From Terriglobia bacterium (GTDB taxonomy: Bacteria; Acidobacteriota; Terriglobia; UBA7540): 11,933 bases of DNA. The stretch covers positions 1 through 11,933 of the forward strand of contig JALHUF010000588.1 of the NCBI GenBank assembly GCA_022866195.1. Reading direction: 5' to 3'. Below are positions 6,557 through 11,933 of the stretch, piece after piece. The notes beneath the pieces were generated by a model. That model made no database searches and was not told where the DNA came from. It was given only the letters and a program-made list of their open reading frames with translations. The position numbers were made by a program, and so were the translations under genes. The number at the start of each line of letters is the position of its first letter. Position 1 is the first letter of the stretch.

Positions 6557-7297
6557 GTGACCGATTCGATTGGAGCGCTGCGCCAGGCCGTGGATGAGGC
6601 AGAGCGCATCGTGGCGTTGACGGGCGCGGGGATTTCGGCGGAGAGCGGCGTTCCGACCTTTCGAGGTCCCGGCGGGCTCTGGCGGAACTACTCCCCCGAA
6701 AAATTGGCGACCCCGGAAGCGTTTGCCGAGAATCCCCGTCTCGTTTGGGAGTGGTACGACTGGCGACGCAGCCTCATCCGCAAGGCTGAGCCTAACGCGG
6801 GCCACCTGGCCCTGGTGGAACTGGAGCGGCGAAAAGCGGGCGAGGCTGGCGGGCCAAGTGGCTTCACGCTGGTGACGCAGAACGTGGATGGCCTGCACGA
6901 CCGCGCGGGCAGCCGGAACGTCGTGAAGCTGCACGGAGACATCTGGTGGGTGCGTTGTATGGGCTGCGGCGTCGAGCAGCGCAACGAGCAAGTTCCACTC
7001 GAGGACTTGCCGCCACGCTGCGCTTGTGGGGGGTCGCTGCGCCCGGGAGTGGTCTGGTTTGGCGAGCCGCTGCCCGAGGCTGAATGGGAGCGCGCCGTGG
7101 AAGCCAGCAGTAACGCCCAAGTCTTCCTGGCGGTGGGGACGTCGGCGGTGGTTTATCCCGCCGCTGGGCTGGCGGAGCTGGCCCAGGCCGCAGGAGCCAG
7201 GCTGGCGGTTGTGAATGCCGAGCCGACTCCGCTGGACGCGATGGCCGACTGGGTTTTGCCCGGGAAATCTGGAGAACTTTTGCCGAGACTCTTATGA
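6557..7297 (+). CDS. cobB: NAD-dependent protein deacylase (sirtuin, class III type)
   Basis: The 246-residue product is a complete bacterial sirtuin, which removes acyl groups from lysine side chains using NAD and releases nicotinamide and O-acyl-ADP-ribose. Seen in order: GAGISAESGVPTFRG (NAD site), Y67-x2-R70 in WYDWRR, TQNVDGLHDRAG, the catalytic H126 in KLHGD, a zinc site C134-x2-C137 with C155-x-C157, VVWFGEPLP, AVGTSAVVYPA and VNAEPTP. The Tyr/Arg pair is the mark of SIRT5/CobB-type enzymes, so desuccinylase or demalonylase activity besides deacetylation is inferred. The start is a GTG with TGAGG at 6548-6552 only 4 bases away, so translation may be modest. The TGA stop overlaps the larC start as ATGA, which implies coupled translation. 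Confidence 0.95.
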   Translation: MTDSIGALRQAVDEAERIVALTGAGISAESGVPTFRGPGGLWRNYSPEKLATPEAFAENPRLVWEWYDWRRSLIRKAEPNAGHLALVELERRKAGEAGGPSGFTLVTQNVDGLHDRAGSRNVVKLHGDIWWVRCMGCGVEQRNEQVPLEDLPPRCACGGSLRPGVVWFGEPLPEAEWERAVEASSNAQVFLAVGTSAVVYPAAGLAELAQAAGARLAVVNAEPTPLDAMADWVLPGKSGELLPRLL

Positions 7298-8487
7298 GAC
7301 AAGCCTACCTGGATTGTTCCTCCGGCATCAGCGGCGACATGTTGCTGGCCGCCCTGCTCGATGCCGGAGTAGACGCTCGCCGGCTCCTGCGGGAGCTGAA
7401 GAAGATGCGGCTGGGCTTTTACGAATTCAAGTTGACGCGCGCCGTCCGCGGCAACTTGGTGGGAGCGCGCGTGGACATTCGCATCCCCGCCCAGCAGCCG
7501 CCGCGCAAGCTCGGGGACATCGAGGAAATGATGGGCAAGACGGAGCTGGCGGAGACGGTGAAGGAAAAGGCGCTCAAGATCTTTCGGCGGCTGGCGGAGG
7601 CGGAAGGCAAACTCCACAATCTGCCGCCCGGCGAAGTGCATTTCCACGAAGTGGGCGCCGTGGACGCCATCATCGACATTGTGGGCGCCTGTCTCGGGCT
7701 CGAGCTGCTCGAGGTTTCCGAATTGACCTGTTCGCCCTTGAATGTGGGCGGAGGCCGCGTGGAGGCGGAACACGGGTCGCTGCCGGTCCCGGCCCCCGCC
7801 ACGGCCGAGCTGCTGAAAGAGATTCCCATCTATTCGACGGGCATCGAAGGCGAGCTGGTGACGCCGACCGGTGCCGCCATTGTCTCGACCCTGGCTGCGA
7901 GCTTCGGTCCGATGCCCGCGATGAAGGTCGAGCGCATTGGCTACGGAGCCGGGGAGAAGGATATTCCCGGGCAGGCCAATGTGACGCGGCTGTTTGTGGG
8001 CGAGAGCGTGGAGGTGGTGAAGGCGCAGCCGGGTGCGGCGGGGGACGAACTGGTCTCTGTCATCGAGGCGAACCTGGACGACATGAGCCCGCAGCTTTAC
8101 GGCTACTTCGTCGAGCAAGCCCTGGCTGCCGGGGCGCTGGATGTGACCTGCAGCGCGGTGCAGATGAAGAAAAACCGGCCGGGCTTGCTGGTCACGGTCC
8201 TGTGTGCCCCGGAATCCAGCGACGCGCTGGCCGAGCTCCTGTTCGAGCAAACCACCACCATTGGCTTGCGCATCTACGAGGCGCGCCGCAAAGTGTTGGA
8301 GCGCGAGTTCGTGAGTGTTGAGACTCCCTACGGCGAGGTGCGCGTGAAGGTAGCCAAGCGGGAGGGCAAGGTGCTGAACGTCGCGCCCGAATACGAGGAT
8401 TGCCAACGGCTGGCGGCGGAGAAGTCCGTGCCGCTCAAGGAGGTCATCCTGGCGGCGCACCTGGCTTACATGAAGAGGACAGACTGA
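7294..8487 (+). CDS. larC: Nickel-pincer cofactor biosynthesis protein LarC
   Basis: The 397-residue product matches the LarC (DUF111) family. LarC inserts nickel into the pyridinium dithiocarboxylate precursor in a CTP-dependent step, making the nickel-pincer nucleotide used by lactate racemase and related enzymes. Family motifs seen: LDCSSGISGDMLLAALLDAG at the N-terminus, HFHEVGAVDAI (H116, H118, E119, D124), EHGSLPVPAPAT, TPTGAAIV and EANLDDMSPQ (D262, D263). It is one continuous frame; in Lactiplantibacillus plantarum larC is split into larC1/larC2 and needs a programmed frameshift. No larA, larB or larE is in the window, so the remaining pathway must be elsewhere or the client enzyme is different. 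The start overlaps cobB by 4 bases and has no close Shine-Dalgarno sequence, consistent with coupling. Its TGA is the first part of the octamer array that follows. Confidence 0.93.
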   Translation: MRQAYLDCSSGISGDMLLAALLDAGVDARRLLRELKKMRLGFYEFKLTRAVRGNLVGARVDIRIPAQQPPRKLGDIEEMMGKTELAETVKEKALKIFRRLAEAEGKLHNLPPGEVHFHEVGAVDAIIDIVGACLGLELLEVSELTCSPLNVGGGRVEAEHGSLPVPAPATAELLKEIPIYSTGIEGELVTPTGAAIVSTLAASFGPMPAMKVERIGYGAGEKDIPGQANVTRLFVGESVEVVKAQPGAAGDELVSVIEANLDDMSPQLYGYFVEQALAAGALDVTCSAVQMKKNRPGLLVTVLCAPESSDALAELLFEQTTTIGLRIYEARRKVLEREFVSVETPYGEVRVKVAKREGKVLNVAPEYEDCQRLAAEKSVPLKEVILAAHLAYMKRTD

Positions 8488-8617
8488 TCGGGCCATCGAA
8501 CCATCGGCTCATCGAGCCATCTGCGGAATGGTCAGCGTCGAGAATTAGCCAAGGATTCGGCAGGTGATTCGGTTGGCCGATGGCCCGATGAACCGATCGC
8601 CCGATGAACCGATGAAG
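8485..8617. repeat. Inverted pair of 8-bp-period arrays between larC and metG
   Basis: The left arm (8485-8524) has five 8-base units with an ATCG core, for example CCATCGAA and TCATCGAG; its first unit begins with the larC stop codon. The right arm (8578-8617) has five units with the complementary core CGAT, for example CGATGAAC twice; its last unit contains the metG ATG at 8612. The arms are separated by 53 bases. The longest perfect complement is 12 bp (8487-8498 with 8578-8589). ATG recurs every 8 bases in the right arm (8580, 8588, 8604, 8612), with ATC at 8596. Confidence 0.8.
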
Positions 8618-10666
8618 AGATTCTACCTCACCACGCCCCTCTATTACCCCAATGCCCCGCCCCACGTGGGCTCGGCGTACACCACCATCGTCTGCGACGT
8701 GCTCGCGCGCTACAAACGCATGTGCGGGGAGGATGTGGCGTTCTTCACCGGCACGGATGAACACGGCGAAAAACTTGAGCGAGCCGCGGCGGCTGCCGGG
8801 GTCTCACCGCGCGAATTCGTCGCCGAGAAGCGAAAGCTTTTCCTCGAGCTGTGGAAAAAGCTGGGGATTGACTATACGCATTTCGCTTACACCGACCAGG
8901 CTGATCACGTCACCTCGGTCCAGCGCCTTTTGCGGCGCGCCCAAGAAAACGAGCCGGGCGTGATCTACAAGGGCCAGTATCAGGGCCGCTACTGCGTGAA
9001 CGACGAGCGTTACATTTCCGATGGCGCTGAGCCTGCCAATTGCGACATCTGCGGCAGGCCCGCCGAACTCATCAGCGAGGAGAACTATTTCTTCAAGCTC
9101 TCGGCTTTTCAGGAGCGCCTGCTGGCGCACTACGCCCAGCACCCGGAATTCGTGCGGCCCGACTTCCGGCGCAACGAAGTGACCAGTTTCGTCAAGAGCG
9201 GGCTGCGCGATATCTCGGTGAGCCGCAAGCGCATCAAGTGGGGCATTCCCTGGCCGGATGACCCGGAGCAGGTCTTCTACGTCTGGTATGACGCGCTCAC
9301 GGGTTACCTGACCGGGCTGGGTTACGCGCAGGGCGAGAACGGCAGCGCGGACTTCCAGAAATACTGGCGCAACGACGCTTCCGGCGAAGTCGTGCACATG
9401 ATCGGTAAAGACATCCTGCGCTTTCACGCCATCTACTGGCCGGCGTTTCTGATGGCTGCGCGGATGCCGCTGCCGAAGACGGTCTTCGCGCATGGCTGGA
9501 TCTACTATGAGCAGGATAAGATGTCGAAATCGAAGGGCAACGTGGTTTATCCCGAGCCCATCGTGGATGCCCTCAACTCCTTCGGCGCGCCAGGGAACGA
9601 TGCTCTGTGTTATTACCTGCTCCGCGAAGCCCCGTTTGGCCAGGATATGAGCTTCTCCTACGAGGGGTTGATCCAGCGATTCAACTCCGACCTCGCGAAC
9701 GATCTCGGAAACTTGGCCAATCGCACACTCACCATGTTGAACCGGTACTTCGGGGGAGAAGTGCCCTCGCCCGCTGAACAGACGCTGGCCGAACGCGAGG
9801 TTGCCGAACTCGCCGAGGCGACCCTGACCGACTTCCGCGTGCGGTTTGACGCTTGCGACTTCTCTCGGGCGCTGGAGAGCGTGTGGCAGTTCATTGCCCG
9901 GGTCAACAAGTATCTGGTGGAAACCCAGCCCTGGGCCTTGGCGGAAGCGGACATGGAAGGGAACAGGCCGCGGCTGGCGGCCATCCTTTCGACCGCGGCC
10001 GAGGCCGTGCGCTTCAGCGCTATCTTACTCGCGCCGGTTATTCCTCAGAGCGCTGAACGGTTGTGCCACCAATTGCGCGGGGAGGGAAGGTTGGAGGACC
10101 AGCGCCTGGACGCTCTCGCCTGGGGAGGACTGAAACCGGGCAGGCGCCTTGCCCTGCCGGAGATCATCTTCCCGCGCCTCGACAAGGCAGCAACTCTCGC
10201 CAGGCTTCACGAACTCGCTGAGGCAGACCTAGAACGAGACAGACCGAAGGAGGCGATAACAGCCGTGCCAGCCGAAAGCGGAAAAACACCTGAAGCAGCC
10301 GCACCGTCCGCCGGGGAATCCAGAGCTCCCAGTCCCGAGAAAATCTCCATCGAAGACTTTGCCAAGGTGGACATGCGCGTGGGCGAGATTGTCTCGGCAG
10401 AGCCGGTCGCAGGGGCGAAAAAGCTCACGAAGCTCAGGGTGGATATTGGCACCGAAGTTCGCCAAGTGGTCGCCGGGATCGCCGAGTACTATTCCCCCGA
10501 GCAACTCGTAGGCATGAAAGTTGTCCTGGTGACCAATCTCCAGCCTCGCAAGCTGCGCGGCGTGGAATCGAACGGCATGATTGTAGCCGCCACGGTGGGC
10601 GAGGAAGGAAGGCCCGTCTTGGTGACCTTCAAGGAAGACGTGCCCAACGGCGCCCGGCTCAAGTGA
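8612..10666 (+). CDS. metG: Methionyl-tRNA synthetase with C-terminal tRNA-binding domain
   Basis: The 684-residue product charges tRNA-Met with methionine. Seen: the HIGH-type motif as H18-V-G-S21, the zinc-knuckle region at 128-147, KMSKSKGN at 303-310 and the helical anticodon-binding region at about 390-530. An Ala/Glu/Pro-rich linker then leads to a Trbp111/EMAP-like tRNA-binding domain of about 105 residues (SIEDFAKVDMRVGEIVSAEP to the end), typical of dimeric MetRS. The zinc knuckle is C128-x2-D131 and C144-x2-C147: an Asp replaces one of the usual four Cys, at a position where other MetRS also vary. ATG 8612 is chosen because MKRFYLTTPLYYPNAPPHVG matches the family N-terminus. In-frame GTG 8564 and ATG 8588 would add residues encoded by the repeat array. 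No Shine-Dalgarno sequence is visible. tatD follows, as yabD (tatD) follows metS in Bacillus. Confidence 0.97.
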   Translation: MKRFYLTTPLYYPNAPPHVGSAYTTIVCDVLARYKRMCGEDVAFFTGTDEHGEKLERAAAAAGVSPREFVAEKRKLFLELWKKLGIDYTHFAYTDQADHVTSVQRLLRRAQENEPGVIYKGQYQGRYCVNDERYISDGAEPANCDICGRPAELISEENYFFKLSAFQERLLAHYAQHPEFVRPDFRRNEVTSFVKSGLRDISVSRKRIKWGIPWPDDPEQVFYVWYDALTGYLTGLGYAQGENGSADFQKYWRNDASGEVVHMIGKDILRFHAIYWPAFLMAARMPLPKTVFAHGWIYYEQDKMSKSKGNVVYPEPIVDALNSFGAPGNDALCYYLLREAPFGQDMSFSYEGLIQRFNSDLANDLGNLANRTLTMLNRYFGGEVPSPAEQTLAEREVAELAEATLTDFRVRFDACDFSRALESVWQFIARVNKYLVETQPWALAEADMEGNRPRLAAILSTAAEAVRFSAILLAPVIPQSAERLCHQLRGEGRLEDQRLDALAWGGLKPGRRLALPEIIFPRLDKAATLARLHELAEADLERDRPKEAITAVPAESGKTPEAAAPSAGESRAPSPEKISIEDFAKVDMRVGEIVSAEPVAGAKKLTKLRVDIGTEVRQVVAGIAEYYSPEQLVGMKVVLVTNLQPRKLRGVESNGMIVAATVGEEGRPVLVTFKEDVPNGARLK

Positions 10667-10788
10667 TTGGCTGATTGCATGATTGATTCATTGAGTGATT
10701 GAAAGGTGGGGGGCCTTCCCAACGACCGGCCCGACCGGCCTGCTGAAGCAATGATTCAATGGCGCAATCACTCAATGACTCAATTCCT
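10664..10788. repeat. Inverted pair of 8-bp-period arrays between metG and tatD
   Basis: The left arm (10664-10703) has five units with an ATTG core, such as TGATTGGC, TGATTGCA and TCATTGAG; the first unit begins with the metG TGA. The right arm (10749-10788) has five units with the complementary core CAAT, such as CAATGATT and CAATCACT. The fourth contains the tatD ATG (10775) and the fifth encodes the next few residues. The gap is 45 bases. A perfect 14-bp inverted repeat joins 10688-10701 and 10765-10778. ATG occurs at 10751, 10759 and 10775, with ATC at 10767. The spacer holds an exact tandem CGACCGGCC (10723-10731, 10732-10740). Confidence 0.8.
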
Positions 10789-11560
10789 CGTAGATTCCCA
10801 CGCCCATCTCGACGACTCCAAGTTCGACACCGACCGCGAGGCGGTGATCCAGCGGGCCCGCGCCGCTGGGTTACGTTACCTGCTGGCAGTCGGTGGGGGC
10901 ACCGGGCCGGACACGCTTGGCAGTTCCGTGCCGATGGCCGAGAGACATGACTGGGTTTACGCCACGGTGGGGCTGCATCCCCACGACGCCCGGCATCTGC
11001 GAGAGAGTCACCTTGATGAAATTCGCACGCTGGCTCGCCATCCCAAGGTTGTGGCCATCGGTGAGCTTGGCCTGGACTACTACTACGACCATTCCCCGCG
11101 CGAGCTCCAAAAGCAGGCTCTGATTCGCCAGATGGAATTGGCCCGCGAGGCCAAGCTGCCCATCATCGTTCACTGCCGGGACGCTTGGCGGGATCTGCGC
11201 GAAATCGCCGAGCTCCATTGGGCCTCCAGCGGCTGGGGGGGGATTCTTCACTGCTTCTCCGGCACGCGCCAGGACGCTGCCCAGTTCAGGAATTGGGGCT
11301 TCCTCGTCTCGTTTGCCGGCAATGTCACCTACAAGAAGGCGGATGAGCTGCGCGCGGTGGCCCGAGAAATCCCGCTCGACTGCCTACTGACCGAAACGGA
11401 CAGCCCTTACCTGGCTCCGCTTCCTTACCGCGGAAAGCGCAATGAGCCGGCGTACGTGCGGGAAGTCACGCGGGCGCTGGCAGCTCTGCGCGGCTTGGCC
11501 GAAGAGGAGATGGGCGAGCACGCGGTGAAAAACTTCGCCCGCTTCTTCCACCTCGATTAG
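10775..11560 (+). CDS. tatD: TatD-family metal-dependent DNase
   Basis: The 261-residue product is a standard-length TatD-type TIM-barrel hydrolase, a family with 3'-5' exonuclease and DNA-repair or quality-control roles in the cytoplasm. The metal ligands are all present: H9-x-H11 in DSHAHLDD, E97 in GELGLDYYYD, H133 in IVHCRDAW, H159 in ILHCFSG and D209 in TETDSPYLAP. I chose ATG 10775 because MTQFLVDSHAHLD matches the family start; in-frame upstream starts (10706, 10751) would add residues from the spacer and repeat. No Shine-Dalgarno sequence is seen in front of it, since the octamer array fills the leader. It lies 108 bases after metG, and co-transcription with metG is likely because no promoter is evident in the gap. 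Confidence 0.95.
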   Translation: MTQFLVDSHAHLDDSKFDTDREAVIQRARAAGLRYLLAVGGGTGPDTLGSSVPMAERHDWVYATVGLHPHDARHLRESHLDEIRTLARHPKVVAIGELGLDYYYDHSPRELQKQALIRQMELAREAKLPIIVHCRDAWRDLREIAELHWASSGWGGILHCFSGTRQDAAQFRNWGFLVSFAGNVTYKKADELRAVAREIPLDCLLTETDSPYLAPLPYRGKRNEPAYVREVTRALAALRGLAEEEMGEHAVKNFARFFHLD

Positions 11561-11587
11561 GGGGACACATCGAGGACCCCTGCCGAG

Positions 11588-11620
11588 TCGCCCGCCAAAA
11601 GGCGTCTTTCTGCGGGGCGA
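11588..11620 (+). terminator. Stem-loop after tatD, weak terminator candidate
   Basis: TCGCCC (11588-11593) pairs with GGGCGA (11615-11620), with two further pairs possible past a bulged G. A smaller alternative is CGCC-AAAA-GGCG (11593-11604) followed by TCTTT. There is no strong T-run, so termination is uncertain. The remaining 11621-11747 shows nothing else I can name. Confidence 0.3.
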
Positions 11621-11747
11621 TAGGAAGGCCTGCCGTGGGCGTCGATGGGAATCCTTCCTGAGTGCGTGATGCCTGCCAACTTCCCGCTTCCTTTCGCTGC
11701 ATTTTTGTGGGAATATCAGTGCTTCGGGCTACCCATCTCCAGTATGT

Positions 11748-11759
11748 GGAAGCGCTTCC
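11748..11759. promoter_or_regulatory. Perfect 12-bp palindrome, possible operator
   Basis: GGAAGCGCTTCC is a perfect palindrome with the central AAGCGCTT found in many LacI/GalR-family operators. It sits directly before the first start codon of the polyprenyl synthase gene. The left half could also act as a weak ribosome binding site (GGAAG). No regulator gene is present in the window. Confidence 0.35.
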
Positions 11760-11762
11760 GAT

Positions 11763-11933
11763 ATGGGTTGGACTGGAGAAGTCGGAGCGGAGAGTCAGTG
11801 CTTGGCCTCAATTAAGAATCTGACGGGCAAGGGGATATTTGAGCTGGTTCGGCCGGACCTCCAGAAGGTAGAGGAAGAGTTCAACCAGCAGAGTGTCTCC
11901 GCCGTGCCCGCCATCACCGAAATCGGTCAGTAC
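11763..11933 (+). CDS. Polyprenyl diphosphate synthase, N-terminal part (cut by window edge)
   Basis: The 57 visible codons include KGIFELVRPDLQKVEEEF and then a segment ending in ITEIGQY, a pattern typical of the N-terminus of long-chain trans-polyprenyl diphosphate synthases (IspB/HepT/octaprenyl type). These enzymes extend farnesyl diphosphate with isopentenyl diphosphate to make the side chain of quinones. The catalytic DDxxD motifs lie beyond the edge. Two starts are possible. ATG 11763 has only GGAAG 10 bases upstream. TTG 11802 is better placed relative to homologues and has GGAGAG at 11789-11794 with 7 bases between. The frame is open to the end of the window. The identification rests on a short stretch, but the pattern is distinctive. 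Confidence 0.7.
   Translation, partial: MGWTGEVGAESQCLASIKNLTGKGIFELVRPDLQKVEEEFNQQSVSAVPAITEIGQY

Noticed and set aside
7153..8496. 447-codon open frame on the minus strand, and a 368-codon + frame at 7215-8321
   Set aside because: Both overlap cobB/larC, whose motifs are unmistakable. Their His/Arg-rich or Gly/Arg-rich translations are typical of shadow frames.
8485..8617. CRISPR array
   Set aside because: The units are 8 bp, degenerate and without spacers of 30-40 bp; there are no cas genes in the window.
10759..10950. 63-codon + frame beginning at a repeat ATG
   Set aside because: It is out of frame with tatD, overlaps its conserved metal-binding start and has no motifs; the ATG comes from the octamer ladder.

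Overview
The window is a GC-rich bacterial chromosomal segment. It carries seven complete or near-complete protein genes on the + strand, one tRNA-Lys gene on the - strand and one gene cut by the right edge. The gene content suggests an Acidobacteriota-type organism: a secreted TPR protein with a carboxypeptidase-regulatory-like domain, a Tat-exported sugar-isomerase-like TIM barrel, and intergenic palindromes with GTAGC/GCTAC ends. This is an inference from style, not a proven assignment.

Left part (1-3310): a hydroxypyruvate-isomerase-like protein with a twin-arginine signal. It is followed by a short in-frame TPR relic that resembles part of the next gene, and then by that gene, a large exported TPR protein. 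Middle (3311-5521): a 618-bp stretch without a protein gene that holds a 7-bp-period repeat, tRNA-Lys(TTT), a multi-stem palindromic element, a second degenerate palindrome and a sigma70-like promoter. Next come a fucose/arabinose-isomerase-like enzyme and a cluster of three REP-like palindromes. 5522-8487: a PH-like/zinc-ribbon/membrane protein with its own promoter, then a promoter driving a cobB-larC pair (sirtuin deacylase and nickel-pincer cofactor protein) that overlap by 4 bases. 8485-11933: metG, tatD and the start of a polyprenyl diphosphate synthase.

The most unusual structure is in the gaps on both sides of metG (larC-metG and metG-tatD). Each gap contains two arms of about five degenerate 8-bp units in inverted orientation. 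The left arm starts at the stop codon of the upstream gene and the right arm runs through the start codon of the downstream gene. The core of the unit differs between the two loci (ATCG at one, ATTG at the other), but within each locus both arms carry the matching complementary core. I see no clear Shine-Dalgarno sequence in front of metG or tatD; the array occupies that space. I do not know a described element with this layout.
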